Shown here: positions 27,116 to 37,337 of the stretch, in pieces
How positions within the stretch are numbered: position 1 is the stretch's first letter
How the letters are laid out: each line of letters opens with the position of its first letter
Origin: an uncultured Thiotrichales bacterium
GTDB taxonomy: Bacteria > Pseudomonadota > Gammaproteobacteria > CAZUMV01
NCBI GenBank assembly: GCA_938041655.1
Contig: CALISW010000084.1
Span: forward strand, 1 to 48,046
DNA length: 48,046 bases
Direction: 5' to 3'
Notes under the pieces: model-generated
Databases searched by the model: none
Seen by the model: the letters and a program-made list of their open reading frames with translations, nothing else
Told to the model about the DNA's origin: nothing
Position numbers and translations under genes: made by a program

Positions 27116-29416
27116 ATGCTTCGTGCGATCAACCTGTTTTTAATACTGTTACTGGTCTTGCCGCTGACATCTCGCGCGGAAATTGATCCGGATGATCTAC
27201 TCACCGCCAAAGAAGCGTTTGTCCTACAAACACCAACAGCCAGTCAAGGGCTGTTACGTCTGACCTGGACGGCGGCTGAGAATTATTATCTTTATGATAA
27301 TCAGCTTGAGGTTACCAGCAGCAATGCAAATTTAACCCTCGGAGAGCTGATCACGCCAAAAGGTGAAATGAAGCTGGATGAACTGTTTGGCGAAGTAGCA
27401 GTGCATCGCGGTGAAGTTGAAGTTCTTGTCCCCTATCAATATAGCGGCACGGCACCTGAAGTGGAGATACAGACACGATCTCAAGGCTGCGCTGATCTCG
27501 GCGTTTGTTATCCACCACAAAAAGAGAGCTTTAAGGTAACACTCCCAAGCAACGCGACGGCCCTCGATCTCAACAATAGCAGTGCAAAAAAATCTTCTCT
27601 GGCGAGCCGCATTGGCGCTATCGGGAGTGAACCTGAGTTACTGACTGCGGCAGAAGCATTCAAGTTAAGCCCCGAGATTGAAGGCGACAGTTTGATTGTT
27701 CGCTTTCAGGTAGCCGATCAATATTACATCTATCGCGATAAAATCATGATGGCGTTTGAGCATCCGGACGTTTCAGTTGATGTCGCTTCATTCCCGCCAG
27801 GCGAATGGGTTGATGATCCCGAGTTTGGCATGGTTGAAGTTTTCCGCAATGAAGTGACTGGCGTCTACCCCATTATCGGGCCGGCTGGAGATTACCAATT
27901 AACATTAATGGCCGACCATCAAGGCTGCGCCGATGCAGGACTGTGTTACCCACCGGTTAAAGAGACCTTTAACTTGTCGGCATCACTGTCTGGTACTCAA
28001 CGTACTGCCTCGGTGGCAAACGCTGTGAATCCAGGTGGAAATGGTGCAACAAAAACCACAGCCAACAAAGAAGACTGGTTTTTCGACACTTTGCAAAATG
28101 GCAAGCTTTGGCATGTCTCCCTGGCGATGCTGGGTTTTGGATTATTACTGGCATTTACTGCCTGCATGTATCCAATGATTCCGATTTTATCCGGGATAAT
28201 TATTGGTCAGAATAATGCCGACCTTAGAAATGGTGCAACCATCGGCGCGTCCAAATCATTCAAACTGTCTGTGGTTTATGTGTTGGCAGTTGCGCTTACC
28301 TTCGGAGTTATCGGGGCAATTACTGCTGTGCTGGGAAATGGTATTGGCATACAGGCGTATTTTCAAAGTCCGTGGCTACTAATACCTTTTACGATTCTGT
28401 TTATTTTACTGGCATTAAGTCTGTTCGGGCTCTACGACATTCAGGTACCAAGTGCTTTACAAGGAAAACTGAGAGCATATTCCGACCAACAAGAAGGTGG
28501 TAAGTACACCGGTGTCGCTATCATGGGAGTATTTTCTGCGCTGATCATTGGTCCGTGTGGAGGCCCCATTCTTATTGCCGCATTGGGTTATGCAGCAGCA
28601 TCCAGCAACCTTGTCTCTGGTTTTGTATCCCTGTTTTTTCTAGGCTTAGGTATGGGCCTGCCATTACTGATAATTGGTGCTGGCGGTTCTAAACTACTAC
28701 CTAAAGCTGGCGCTTGGATGATCGGCGTCAAAGCCTTCGGCGGCGTCATACTATTAGCTGTTGCACTATTAATGCTGGAACGAATGCCAGGTATATTCCC
28801 TACCAAATTAGTGATGGCATTGTGGTCATCATTGCTCGTTATAAGCGGCTTCTTTTTAATGGGCATAGATTCAAGCAAACACTCGTCGATGGAACATACA
28901 GCCGGCAAACATTTTTTGCGTGGGCTTGGACTGATTGCCATTATCTACGGAATGCTGGTGATGCTAGGTGGGTTGACCGGTGGCAGCCGCGTCACCGATC
29001 CTTTCACTGGCTCATCTCTGACAATGGTTGCTGGAGCTTCCAGCCCCCAGACGAAGACTGAATTCATTACGGTTAAATCGATTGATGATCTGAACACAGA
29101 AATTGCCCGCGCCAATACCGCCGGTAAAAGTGTGATGCTGGATTTTTATGCGGACTGGTGTACCTACTGCAAAAAATACGACGCCTATGTTTTCCCTGAT
29201 CCACGCGTGCAGTCGGCGCTCGCTAATACAGTGTTATTAAAAGCCGATGTCACAGACATCGATAGTGTTGATAAAGCACTCATGCAATCGCTCGAAGTTG
29301 TCCTGCCACCGGCTATTTTGTTCTTTGCTACTGATGGCAAAGAAATCCGGCCTGCCAGAGTTGTGGGTGAGCTCAATGCTGATCAGTTTTATCAGCATGT
29401 GTCACAAGCACTATAA
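27116..29416 (+). CDS. dsbD: Thiol:disulfide interchange protein DsbD with duplicated N-terminal domain
   Basis: This 766-residue inner-membrane reductant conveyor is about 200 residues longer than E. coli DsbD (565). After a signal peptide (1-21) come two alpha-type domains: the first (about 25-145) has GCADLGVCYPP with Cys125/Cys131, and the second (about 170-290) has GCADAGLCYPP with Cys271/Cys277. The eight-helix membrane domain (about 330-620) has Cys350 in ACMYP and Cys481 in GPCGGP. The C-terminal thioredoxin domain has WCTYC (Cys682, Cys685). All redox cysteines are present, so both alpha domains should be active. A TlpA-type thioredoxin follows after six bases. Confidence 0.95.
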   Translation: MLRAINLFLILLLVLPLTSRAEIDPDDLLTAKEAFVLQTPTASQGLLRLTWTAAENYYLYDNQLEVTSSNANLTLGELITPKGEMKLDELFGEVAVHRGEVEVLVPYQYSGTAPEVEIQTRSQGCADLGVCYPPQKESFKVTLPSNATALDLNNSSAKKSSLASRIGAIGSEPELLTAAEAFKLSPEIEGDSLIVRFQVADQYYIYRDKIMMAFEHPDVSVDVASFPPGEWVDDPEFGMVEVFRNEVTGVYPIIGPAGDYQLTLMADHQGCADAGLCYPPVKETFNLSASLSGTQRTASVANAVNPGGNGATKTTANKEDWFFDTLQNGKLWHVSLAMLGFGLLLAFTACMYPMIPILSGIIIGQNNADLRNGATIGASKSFKLSVVYVLAVALTFGVIGAITAVLGNGIGIQAYFQSPWLLIPFTILFILLALSLFGLYDIQVPSALQGKLRAYSDQQEGGKYTGVAIMGVFSALIIGPCGGPILIAALGYAAASSNLVSGFVSLFFLGLGMGLPLLIIGAGGSKLLPKAGAWMIGVKAFGGVILLAVALLMLERMPGIFPTKLVMALWSSLLVISGFFLMGIDSSKHSSMEHTAGKHFLRGLGLIAIIYGMLVMLGGLTGGSRVTDPFTGSSLTMVAGASSPQTKTEFITVKSIDDLNTEIARANTAGKSVMLDFYADWCTYCKKYDAYVFPDPRVQSALANTVLLKADVTDIDSVDKALMQSLEVVLPPAILFFATDGKEIRPARVVGELNADQFYQHVSQAL

Positions 29417-29422
29417 AAAGTA

Positions 29423-29980
29423 ATGAACGCCATAAAATTATTCGGTCTCGTTATAGTGTCAGCATTGATTGGTATGCTCGCATTTCAATTTACGCAACCC
29501 AAACCAACCAATAAGACGCCCACATCAGAAGTTAACAAAACGACAACAAAGGTAACTACCCTTGGTCAACGGCGACCGGCCTTTTCACTTCCGGATTTGC
29601 AAGACCAACAACACAGCATTGACGAATGGGATGGGAAATTATTGCTGATAAATTTTTGGGCTAGCTGGTGCCCGCCGTGCATCAAAGAAATGCCGGCACT
29701 TGATACATTGCGTACCCAATATCAGAATCAGGATTTTGAAATACTGGGTATTGCAGTAGAACCGGCCGCTGATGTCGCACTTTATCTGGATAAGTCTCCG
29801 GTTAGTTATCCGATTTTGTATGGTGAAGTGAATGCCGACCGAATAGCAAAACAATACGGTAATGCCATAGGCAGTATCCCCTTTAGTGCACTGATTAACC
29901 GCGATGGCATCATTATCGAACATTATTTCGGTGAAATTGATATTCCAGCACTGGAGCAAACCCTCCTCAGCCATCTCTGA
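29423..29980 (+). CDS. TlpA/ResA-type membrane-anchored thioredoxin
   Basis: The 185-residue protein has an N-terminal membrane anchor (about 5-22) and a periplasmic thioredoxin fold with FWASWCPPCIKEMP (Cys83, Cys86) and the cis-Pro SIPFS region. Such proteins reduce particular periplasmic substrates, such as cytochrome c apoproteins or CuA-site proteins, using electrons from DsbD. The gene is six bases after dsbD, so the electron donor and a likely client are co-expressed. The CcmG subclass is possible, but no ccm genes are nearby. Confidence 0.88.
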   Translation: MNAIKLFGLVIVSALIGMLAFQFTQPKPTNKTPTSEVNKTTTKVTTLGQRRPAFSLPDLQDQQHSIDEWDGKLLLINFWASWCPPCIKEMPALDTLRTQYQNQDFEILGIAVEPAADVALYLDKSPVSYPILYGEVNADRIAKQYGNAIGSIPFSALINRDGIIIEHYFGEIDIPALEQTLLSHL

Positions 29981-30046
29981 ACTCTAGAGATAAAAGCCGC
30001 TAAATTCTTCTAAAACACCACTAAAATCGCTAAACGTGTTTATTTC

Positions 30047-30075
30047 TGGACACTTTTCAAATACTCATGCACAAT
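30047..30075 (+). promoter_or_regulatory. Candidate promoter of the accBC operon
   Basis: TGGACA and CACAAT are 17 bases apart, 41 bases before the accB ATG. Five and four consensus positions match respectively. The 135-base gap after the thioredoxin gene fits a new transcription unit. Confidence 0.45.
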
Positions 30076-30115
30076 TCGCTGCCCAACGTATAACTAAAAG
30101 TAGCGGCAGCAAAAT

Positions 30116-30577
30116 ATGGACATTAGAAAAATCAAGAAACTCATCGAGCTACTCGATCAATCGGGCGTAGCAGAAATTGAAATCAAAGAAGGCGAAGAGT
30201 CTCTGCGAATAAGTCGTGGTAGCACTACGGTTGCCGCCCCTGTTAATGCTCCAGCCGCCGTGCCAGTTGCAGCAGCGCCGGCAGCTGTAAGCAACAATGC
30301 CAGCTCGCTATCCCCACCGGTCACTGAAAGTAACTTACCGGCTGGCCATGTGGTTGAGTCACCCATGGTAGGTACATTTTACTCCGCTCCTTCTCCTGGC
30401 TCTGATCCTTTTACTAAAGTAGGCGCCAGCGTCAATGTTGGCGATACGCTATGCATCATTGAAGCGATGAAAATGATGAACCAGATCGAAGCTGACAAAG
30501 CGGGCGTGGTCAAAGCAATTCTGTTACAAGATGGACAACCCGTTGAATACGGTGAACCATTAGTTGTGATCGAGTAG
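30116..30577 (+). CDS. accB: Biotin carboxyl carrier protein of acetyl-CoA carboxylase
   Basis: The 153-residue protein has a short N-terminal helical part, an Ala/Pro/Val-rich linker (about 38-75) and a C-terminal biotinyl domain. EAMKM holds the biotin-accepting Lys119, and the thumb-like [18 protein letters not shown] is the BCCP signature. It carries carboxyl groups from AccC to the transferase in fatty acid synthesis. accC starts four bases later. In many relatives aroQ precedes accB; here a thioredoxin gene does. Confidence 0.98.
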   Translation: MDIRKIKKLIELLDQSGVAEIEIKEGEESLRISRGSTTVAAPVNAPAAVPVAAAPAAVSNNASSLSPPVTESNLPAGHVVESPMVGTFYSAPSPGSDPFTKVGASVNVGDTLCIIEAMKMMNQIEADKAGVVKAILLQDGQPVEYGEPLVVIE

Positions 30578-30581
30578 TGGC

Positions 30582-31934
30582 ATGATCGACAAAGTACTAA
30601 TAGCGAACCGCGGTGAAATCGCTCTGCGGATTCTGCGCGCCTGTCGCGAGATGGGCATAAAAACCGTTGCTGCGCACTCCGAACCAGACCGTGATCTAAA
30701 GCACGTGCGTCTAGCTGATGAAGCTGTGTGTATTGGCCCGGCTGCCTCACTCAAGAGCTACCTTAATATCCCGGCGTTAATCAGTGCGGCCGACGTGACC
30801 GAATCAACCGCTATTCACCCGGGCTATGGCTTCTTGTCTGAGAGCGCTGATTTTTCCGAGAAAGTTGAATCCAGCGGCTTCATATTTATTGGCCCGACGG
30901 CTGATACGATTCGGCTCATGGGTGACAAAGTATCCGCCAAGGCTGCGATGCTCAAAGCCGGCGTCCCATGTGTACCAGGCACGCCTGATGCACTGGGCGA
31001 TAATGATAAAGAAAATCTTAAACTCGCCAGAGAAATTGGCTATCCCATCATTATCAAAGCTTCGGGTGGTGGTGGTGGGCGCGGTATGCGTGTGGTTGAG
31101 AAAGAAGAGGATCTGATCAAGTCTATTGAACTGACCCAGTCAGAAGCACGCACAGCGTTTAACAATGACAAGGTTTACATGGAAAAATACCTGCAAAACC
31201 CGCGGCATGTGGAGTTTCAGGTAATTGCTGATGGCCAGGGAAATGCGATCCATCTCGGCGAACGTGATTGCTCGATGCAACGTCGACACCAGAAAGTAGT
31301 CGAAGAAGCCCCTGCTCCGGGCATCAGTGAGAAACTGCGACAGAAAATTGGCAAGCGCTGTGTGGATGCCTGTAAGTTAATCAATTATCGTGGCGCCGGC
31401 ACTTTCGAATTCTTATTCGAAAACGAGGAGTTCTACTTTATTGAGATGAACACCCGGCTACAGGTTGAGCACCCGGTAACAGAAATGATCACCGGTATTG
31501 ATCTGGTAAAACTTCAACTGCAAATTGCTGCCGGCGAAAAACTGAGTCTCAAGCAAAGTGATATCAAACTGCAAGGGCATGCCATTGAATGCCGCATCAA
31601 CGCAGAAGACCCGGCCAGCTTTATACCCTCACCAGGCACCATCTCACGTTATCACCCTCCGGGTGGGCCTGGAGTCAGGCTCGATAGCCATGTGTATTCG
31701 GGTTATGCCGTACCTCCTTTCTATGACTCCATGATAGGCAAGTTAATCGTGCACGGTGAATCTCGCGAGGTAGCTTTAGCCAGAATGGCCGGTGCACTGG
31801 AAGAGATTGTCATCGACGGCATTAAAACCAATATTCCGTTGCAGCGGAACATCGTCACCGATTCACATTTTTCGGCTGGCGGCGTCAGCATTCACTATCT
31901 GGAACAAATGTTGGCTGAGCAACAGACCCCTTAA
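30582..31934 (+). CDS. accC: Biotin carboxylase subunit of acetyl-CoA carboxylase
   Basis: This 450-residue ATP-grasp enzyme carboxylates biotin on AccB using ATP and bicarbonate. [17 protein letters not shown] at the start, the glycine-rich ATP lid ([12 protein letters not shown]), [13 protein letters not shown] and [14 protein letters not shown] are diagnostic. Length and motifs are standard. It is the second gene of a tightly packed run accB-accC-prmA-zinc ribbon-dusB-fis. Confidence 0.99.
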   Translation: MIDKVLIANRGEIALRILRACREMGIKTVAAHSEPDRDLKHVRLADEAVCIGPAASLKSYLNIPALISAADVTESTAIHPGYGFLSESADFSEKVESSGFIFIGPTADTIRLMGDKVSAKAAMLKAGVPCVPGTPDALGDNDKENLKLAREIGYPIIIKASGGGGGRGMRVVEKEEDLIKSIELTQSEARTAFNNDKVYMEKYLQNPRHVEFQVIADGQGNAIHLGERDCSMQRRHQKVVEEAPAPGISEKLRQKIGKRCVDACKLINYRGAGTFEFLFENEEFYFIEMNTRLQVEHPVTEMITGIDLVKLQLQIAAGEKLSLKQSDIKLQGHAIECRINAEDPASFIPSPGTISRYHPPGGPGVRLDSHVYSGYAVPPFYDSMIGKLIVHGESREVALARMAGALEEIVIDGIKTNIPLQRNIVTDSHFSAGGVSIHYLEQMLAEQQTP

Positions 31935-31941
31935 TACTCCT

Positions 31942-32823
31942 ATGGCCTGGTTAGAAATTCGCTTTCAAGGGGTCGCCACTGATCTGGATGAAACCGAACA
32001 CCTGCTCAATTCACTGGGCGCCCAGGTAGTCTCTGTCTATGATGCCGGAGACCAGCCGCTACTCGAACCCCTACCCGGCGAACTACCGTTGTGGGACGAT
32101 CTTAAAATCAAAGCCTTGTTCGATCAGACTACCGAAATCAAAACCCTGACCCAAACAATTTCATCAGAACTCAATATACCTGCCGACAGCATTGAGCATG
32201 AACATATTGCTGACCAGAACTGGGAAACCGCCTGGATGGAAGATTTTGAACCGATGCAGTTTGGCGAAAAATTATGGATCTGCCCCAGCTGGCTGGAGCC
32301 GCCTGAACAGGATGCTATAAATTTAATGCTGGACCCGGGATTGGCCTTTGGGAGTGGTACGCACGAGACCACTTCCATGTGCATGGAGTATCTCGATAAA
32401 CATCCACCTCGGGATAAACAAGTACTGGATTATGGCTGTGGCTCTGGCGTTTTAAGCCTGGCGGCAAGCTTGCTTGGAGCCGGTCATGTAACGGGCGTCG
32501 ATATAGACCCTCAGGCAATACTCGCCGCCAATGAAAATGCTCATAAAAATAATATCGACAATTCGAAATTCAATTTCTACCTGGTAGATGAGCTGTCTGC
32601 CATGCAAGTTGATTTATTATTGGCTAATATTCTCTCGGATACCCTGCTCTCGCTAGCACCACAACTTACTCAACTGGTCAAAACAGGTGGTACAATCATC
32701 CTCTCCGGTATTTTGGAGTATCAAACGGACGAGATTGTTAATACCTATTCACACTGGTTTGATATCAATGAAGTCTGTAATCAGGAAGAATGGGTCATGA
32801 TCAGAGCGACCAAAGTCATTTAG
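31942..32823 (+). CDS. prmA: Ribosomal protein L11 methyltransferase
   Basis: The protein has 293 residues from ATG 31942, seven bases after the accC stop. The frame stays open upstream inside accC, but the family N-terminus (MAWLEIRFQGVATDLDETEHLL) fixes the start. The N-terminal substrate domain is followed by a Rossmann SAM-binding fold with LDYGCGSGVLSLAA and the NPPY-like ANILSDTLL. DPGLAFGSGTHETT is typical of PrmA. It trimethylates L11 on the ribosome. Confidence 0.97.
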   Translation: MAWLEIRFQGVATDLDETEHLLNSLGAQVVSVYDAGDQPLLEPLPGELPLWDDLKIKALFDQTTEIKTLTQTISSELNIPADSIEHEHIADQNWETAWMEDFEPMQFGEKLWICPSWLEPPEQDAINLMLDPGLAFGSGTHETTSMCMEYLDKHPPRDKQVLDYGCGSGVLSLAASLLGAGHVTGVDIDPQAILAANENAHKNNIDNSKFNFYLVDELSAMQVDLLLANILSDTLLSLAPQLTQLVKTGGTIILSGILEYQTDEIVNTYSHWFDINEVCNQEEWVMIRATKVI

Positions 32824-32826
32824 TTT

Positions 32827-34413
32827 ATGTATATAGAATGCCCTCACTGTAGCGCTATATTTACCCTGCCTACCGGGCTGGATCAGCCTAAAGTACGCTG
32901 CGGTGAGTGCGGCACTGTTTTTGACAGCAAACAAGCCGAATCTGGACTCGTGCCCGAAGAAAGCGATACTGAGTTTAGTGATACCACCTCTCTCGATAGC
33001 CACATTGAAGATGAAGTTGAAGATGCACTGGACCTGACTTCATCGGAACTTGATGCTATAGAAAATATAGATATTTCCATCAGCAATGAGCTCGATGCCG
33101 AACTCGATAAATTCACCTCAACTAAACCTAGCGCTGATGAGTTGGAATCTGAAGCAGCACTCGATGATGACTTTTTGTTTGAATCCAGAACTCTCAAGAA
33201 ATTAAGTGACACCTTGGAATTGCCGGTTCTGGATGATATGGACTACAGCGATCATTCTGACGCACTGCGTCGCAATGAACTGGCACAAACTCTGGATGAG
33301 GCTGACAGCGAAGCGCTCACCGATGATATTTTTGAAGAGTTTATTTCCAGTAACCAAATCGTCGGCAACATCACGCCCTCTGAAGGTATTACTTCGAAGA
33401 ATACTGGCGCGAATATTAATGATGATCAGAGTTTGTTACCCGATCTTGATGAAACTATCGCGGCAGTTGAAAGCACACCTACGATAGACAAACTGGCCGA
33501 AACTGCTGATGACATAAGGATTCTTGAATCAGCACCCAATACTGTCTTTGGCGATCTTGATAAAGAGACTGAAAAAGACTTTAGTATGACGGATGAGATT
33601 GCAGTACCTGATCTGGATCAGTTGCCAACATTACAAAATGATGTTGATCAAATAGTGGATCAACTCCCTTATGCTGCAATCAATGATGATGTGATCAATG
33701 ACGTTCCATTTCCACCGGACGAGCCTTCATTCACACAACAACAAATGTTGCTTGAGCCTCAGGATGAATTACCCGGCCTCGACGAGCCAGATGTTGAAGA
33801 TAGCTTGGAAGACAACCTGCTAAACAGCTCATTTGACAACAGCTCGGAAACACCATCTGACACATTGATCTCGTTACAAAATGCAGAGTTCGATGAGCCA
33901 ACAGTACAAACCCGGTTTTCTAAACGCGAATATCTGTATGACAATCGTGCTCTGTTCAGCTCTCTGGCGGTGTTGTTATGTTTAACCTTGCTGCTGGGCG
34001 CACAACACATACGTCACAATCGCGATAAATTCAAACTCTATGGGTTCACCCGACCTATTGCCAATGCAATCTGTAGTGTCAGTGGTTGCAACATTGTTCC
34101 TGCTCGTGAGCCGGATAAAATCACGATACAGGAAAGCAGCACCTATCCACATAGCAACATTGAAAATGCCTTGACCATCAAAGCCAAAGTCGTCAATCAA
34201 ACCGGAGACGATCAACCCTTCCCAGTATTAGAAGTCAACTTCCTCAATTTAACCGGAAAAATAATCGCGACACGCAGGTTCGGACCACAGGAATACCTGA
34301 ACAAGCTGCCACGCCGCAATGGATTGATGCCACCCGATGAGCCTGTCTTTTTTGAGATCAATGTTGCTGATCCCAGCCGGGACGGCGTCTCATTTGATCT
34401 CCAAATTCGTTAA
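32827..34413 (+). CDS. Zinc-ribbon / DUF3426 membrane protein
   Basis: The protein has 528 residues. An N-terminal zinc ribbon of the MJ0042 type has CPHC (Cys5, Cys8) and CGEC (Cys25, Cys28). A very long acidic, low-complexity region rich in Asp, Glu, Ser and Leu follows (about 40-370). One membrane helix lies near 382-400, and a C-terminal DUF3426 domain of about 125 residues closes the protein. Members with this plan sit between prmA and dusB in many gammaproteobacteria; their function is unknown. The acidic region is longer than usual in my recollection. It begins three bases after prmA and ends two bases before dusB. Confidence 0.85.
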   Translation: MYIECPHCSAIFTLPTGLDQPKVRCGECGTVFDSKQAESGLVPEESDTEFSDTTSLDSHIEDEVEDALDLTSSELDAIENIDISISNELDAELDKFTSTKPSADELESEAALDDDFLFESRTLKKLSDTLELPVLDDMDYSDHSDALRRNELAQTLDEADSEALTDDIFEEFISSNQIVGNITPSEGITSKNTGANINDDQSLLPDLDETIAAVESTPTIDKLAETADDIRILESAPNTVFGDLDKETEKDFSMTDEIAVPDLDQLPTLQNDVDQIVDQLPYAAINDDVINDVPFPPDEPSFTQQQMLLEPQDELPGLDEPDVEDSLEDNLLNSSFDNSSETPSDTLISLQNAEFDEPTVQTRFSKREYLYDNRALFSSLAVLLCLTLLLGAQHIRHNRDKFKLYGFTRPIANAICSVSGCNIVPAREPDKITIQESSTYPHSNIENALTIKAKVVNQTGDDQPFPVLEVNFLNLTGKIIATRRFGPQEYLNKLPRRNGLMPPDEPVFFEINVADPSRDGVSFDLQIR

Positions 34414-34415
34414 TA

Positions 34416-35456
34416 ATGCGTATCGGTCCCTGGCAGCTGGACAACCAGCTGATACTTGCACCCATGGCTGGCGTCACTGACCTGCCTTTTCGCTTGATGT
34501 GCAAGGAATTAGGGGCTGGTTTGGTGGTATCTGAGATGGTCACCTCGGACAAATCCTTGTGGAATAGCAAAAAAACCCGACTCAGGCTCGATCACAGCGG
34601 TGAACCTGGCCCTATCGCGGTTCAAATAGCCGGTACAGAGCCTGATCAAATGGCAGAAGCGGCGATTTATAATGTTGCCAAGGGCGCCCAGATTATCGAC
34701 ATCAACATGGGCTGCCCGGCTAAAAAAGTATGTAAAAAAGCAGCCGGTTCAGCATTGCTTCGAGATGAAGCTAAAGTCGCAAAAATTCTTGCGGCAGTAG
34801 TCGACGCCGTTGAAGTGCCTGTCACTTTAAAAATCAGAACCGGATGGAGCCCGGAAGAAAAAAATGCTCTTGAAATAGCGCGCATTGCAGAACTGGAAGG
34901 CATACAAGCACTCGCCGTTCACGGCAGAACCAAAGCTTGCGGTTACCAAGGTGTTGCCGAACATAAAACTGTTACAGAAATCAAGCAACGCGCCAACATT
35001 CCAATCATTGCTAATGGCGACATTAATAGTGCTGCTGATGCCATCAATGTTTTGCGCTCCACCAACGCAGATGCAGTCATGATTGGGCGTGGTGCGCAAG
35101 GCTGGCCCTGGATATTTCAAGAGATCCAGGCAAGCCTGACTCATGACTCAAACTACCAATCTCCAAGCTTAATTGAGCAGCAAAAAGTAATAATCAAGCA
35201 TTTACATAGACTCTATGAATTTTACGGAGAATTTATGGGAATCAGGATTGCACGCAAGCATTTGGGATGGTACCTTGATAGAAAGCTCGGAACTGATAAT
35301 TATAAAAATAAAATCAATCGGGCGGAGAGTGTTTCACAACAATTAAAACTAGTGGATTCATTCTTTAATAACAACAAACAAACTCGGGAGAAACCAGGGC
35401 ATGTCAGCAGCTTCAGCCCGGAAACTGAATCATCAGCGCGAAGAGCATCTGTGTGA
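34416..35456 (+). CDS. dusB: tRNA-dihydrouridine synthase B
   Basis: This 346-residue FMN enzyme reduces uridine in the tRNA D-loop. APMAGVTDLPFR at the start, NMGCPAKKV with the catalytic Cys, the HGRTKACGY stretch and the IGRGAQGWPWIF phosphate-binding region are family marks. The gene runs two bases after the DUF3426 gene. Its last 56 bases overlap fis, giving a non-conserved Ser/Arg-rich tail (KPGHVSSFSPETESSARR). dusB-fis is the classic gammaproteobacterial operon. Confidence 0.97.
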   Translation: MRIGPWQLDNQLILAPMAGVTDLPFRLMCKELGAGLVVSEMVTSDKSLWNSKKTRLRLDHSGEPGPIAVQIAGTEPDQMAEAAIYNVAKGAQIIDINMGCPAKKVCKKAAGSALLRDEAKVAKILAAVVDAVEVPVTLKIRTGWSPEEKNALEIARIAELEGIQALAVHGRTKACGYQGVAEHKTVTEIKQRANIPIIANGDINSAADAINVLRSTNADAVMIGRGAQGWPWIFQEIQASLTHDSNYQSPSLIEQQKVIIKHLHRLYEFYGEFMGIRIARKHLGWYLDRKLGTDNYKNKINRAESVSQQLKLVDSFFNNNKQTREKPGHVSSFSPETESSARRASV

Positions 35457-35667
35457 TGCTGTTGAAAACGCACTGCATAATTATTTTGAGCATCTAAACG
35501 GTCATGACTCACATGGTCTTTACGACATGGTGATCGGCGAAGTAGAAAAACCACTGCTGGTTTGTGCGCTGGAACACTTCAGCAACAACCAAACCAAAAC
35601 AGCAGAGCTACTCGGAATTAGCCGAGTCACTTTGCGTAAAAAACTCAAAAAATATCAACTGATTTAA
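35401..35667 (+). CDS. fis: Nucleoid-associated regulator Fis
   Basis: The 88-residue protein has the Fis C-terminal helix-turn-helix (NQTKTAELLGISRVTLRKKLKKY) and the dimer-forming YDMVIGEVEKPLL segment. The only reasonable start is ATG 35401, which has GGGAG ten bases upstream, so the gene begins inside dusB with a 56-base overlap. It is about ten residues shorter at the N-terminus than E. coli Fis (98), in the region of the flexible beta-hairpin arm used for recombinase activation. The DNA-binding part is complete. Confidence 0.96.
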   Translation: MSAASARKLNHQREEHLCDAVENALHNYFEHLNGHDSHGLYDMVIGEVEKPLLVCALEHFSNNQTKTAELLGISRVTLRKKLKKYQLI

Positions 35668-35682
35668 TCGACCTCGATAAGT

Positions 35683-35714
35683 AGCTTTGGTGCAAGCCAA
35701 AGCTGGTGTACTAT
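35683..35714 (+). promoter_or_regulatory. Stem-loop and candidate promoter between fis and purH
   Basis: AGCTTTGG, six bases, CCAAAGCT is a perfect eight-base stem (35683-35704) with no T-run. Inside and just after it, TTGGTG and TACTAT are 16 bases apart (35687-35714), a passable sigma-70 promoter for purH. The palindrome may be an operator on that promoter, or a weak fis terminator. Confidence 0.4.
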
Positions 35715-35750
35715 TGCGCCTGTAGAACGTCACGGAAGAGAGCAAACAAG

Positions 35751-37337
35751 ATGCAAAATAATGAACCCTGGCCAATTGCACGGGCACTGATCAGTGTCTC
35801 TGACAAAACAGGCATCCTCGATCTGGGTGCAGGCCTAAGACAAAACGGGGTTCAGATTCTCTCCACTGGAGGTACCGCCAAGCTCCTGAAAGACAACGAT
35901 ATCCCAGTCAAAGAAGTCTCTCAACACACTGAATTTCCTGAAATTATGGATGGCAGGGTCAAAACTCTACATCCACGCATTCATGGCGGCATTCTAGCCA
36001 GACATGGCGTTGATGAAGACGTGATGCAAGAACATAACATTGATCCGATTGCTCTAATTGTTGTCAATCTCTACCCCTTTGCTGAAACCATTGCCAAGCC
36101 GGATTGCACTCTGGAAGATGCGATCGAGAATATTGATATTGGTGGTCCAGCCATGATTAGAGCCGCCGCGAAAAACAATAACAACGTCACTGTGATTGTT
36201 GATCCAGATGACTACCCTGCCGTGTTGCAAGAGATGACAAAAAATCGTGGTGTTATTTCAAGAGCAACGCGTTTTCGTTTGGCAGCAAAAGCGTTCGCAC
36301 ATACCGCCGCCTATGACAGCATGATCGCAAAATATCTTGAGCAAAAAACATCCGTAAATAGCTCCGTGCAAGCAATCAGTCTTGATGATGTACTCCAACT
36401 AAAATTAATCAAGAAACTGCAAATGCGTTACGGTGAAAACCCGCATCAGCAAGCGGCCTTTTACACCTATAGTAATGACAACAATACCGGTTCTATTTCT
36501 GGCGCAGAGCAGCTGCAAGGCAAAGAACTTTCCTACAACAATATTGCCGACACTGACGCGGCGATTGAGTGTGTCAAACAATTCAAAGAACCTGCTTGCG
36601 TTATTGTGAAACATGCCAATCCTTGCGGTGCTGCTGAAGGTGACTCTATCTACGAAAGCTATGAACGCGCCTATAGCACAGACAACGAATCAGCGTTTGG
36701 CGGCATCATTGCCTTTAACCGAACGCTCGATCTCAAGACTGCCGAGAAAATCATCAACCGACAATTTGTTGAAGTGATTGTTGCACCAGCGATTGATGAA
36801 GATGCACTACCTGTATTGGCAGAAAAGAAAAATGTGCGGGTGCTGAGTATTGGTTCGTTAGAAAGTAACACCGAAGCCAAGCTTACTTTTAAAAGTGTAA
36901 ATGGCGGCATCCTGGTTCAGTCTGATGACCTGCTCTTGCATGAGGAGCTGGAAACCGTGAGTAAGCGTGAAGCCACCCAGCAGGAATTACAAGATCTGCT
37001 GTTTGCCTGGAAAGTAGCAAAATACGTAAAATCCAATGCCATCATCTATGCCAAAGGGCAGATGACGATAGGCGTTGGCGCCGGTCAAATGAGTCGCGTG
37101 AATTCAGCGCGCATTGCCGCGATCAAAGCAGAGCATGCCAATCTCAGCGTGATGGGCTCTGTGATGGCCTCTGATGCCTTCTTCCCGTTCCGGGATGGCA
37201 TTGATCAGGCTGCGTCATCCGGAATATCAGCCATAATCCAGCCTGGTGGTTCAATGCGTGATGATGAAGTTATTAGCGCCGCTGACGAGCATGATATGGC
37301 CATGATATTCACGGGAATGCGTCACTTTAGACACTAG
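35751..37337 (+). CDS. purH: Bifunctional AICAR formyltransferase / IMP cyclohydrolase
   Basis: The protein has 528 residues from ATG 35751 with GGAAGAG upstream; a GTG at 35706 would add 15 residues not found in the family. The N-terminal cyclohydrolase (MGS-like) domain has [20 protein letters not shown] and [13 protein letters not shown]. The C-terminal AICAR transformylase has the catalytic VKHANPCG and the closing [12 protein letters not shown]. It makes the last two steps to IMP. Usually followed by purD in this group; here purD is 3.7 kb further on. Confidence 0.98.
   Translation: MQNNEPWPIARALISVSDKTGILDLGAGLRQNGVQILSTGGTAKLLKDNDIPVKEVSQHTEFPEIMDGRVKTLHPRIHGGILARHGVDEDVMQEHNIDPIALIVVNLYPFAETIAKPDCTLEDAIENIDIGGPAMIRAAAKNNNNVTVIVDPDDYPAVLQEMTKNRGVISRATRFRLAAKAFAHTAAYDSMIAKYLEQKTSVNSSVQAISLDDVLQLKLIKKLQMRYGENPHQQAAFYTYSNDNNTGSISGAEQLQGKELSYNNIADTDAAIECVKQFKEPACVIVKHANPCGAAEGDSIYESYERAYSTDNESAFGGIIAFNRTLDLKTAEKIINRQFVEVIVAPAIDEDALPVLAEKKNVRVLSIGSLESNTEAKLTFKSVNGGILVQSDDLLLHEELETVSKREATQQELQDLLFAWKVAKYVKSNAIIYAKGQMTIGVGAGQMSRVNSARIAAIKAEHANLSVMGSVMASDAFFPFRDGIDQAASSGISAIIQPGGSMRDDEVISAADEHDMAMIFTGMRHFRH

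Noticed and set aside
31792..31941. Extended prmA start inside accC
   Set aside because: The known PrmA N-terminus begins at 31942; the upstream 50 codons are accC in another frame.
35706..35750. Extended purH start at GTG
   Set aside because: The extra 15 residues are not like the family, and GGAAGAG fits the ATG at 35751.
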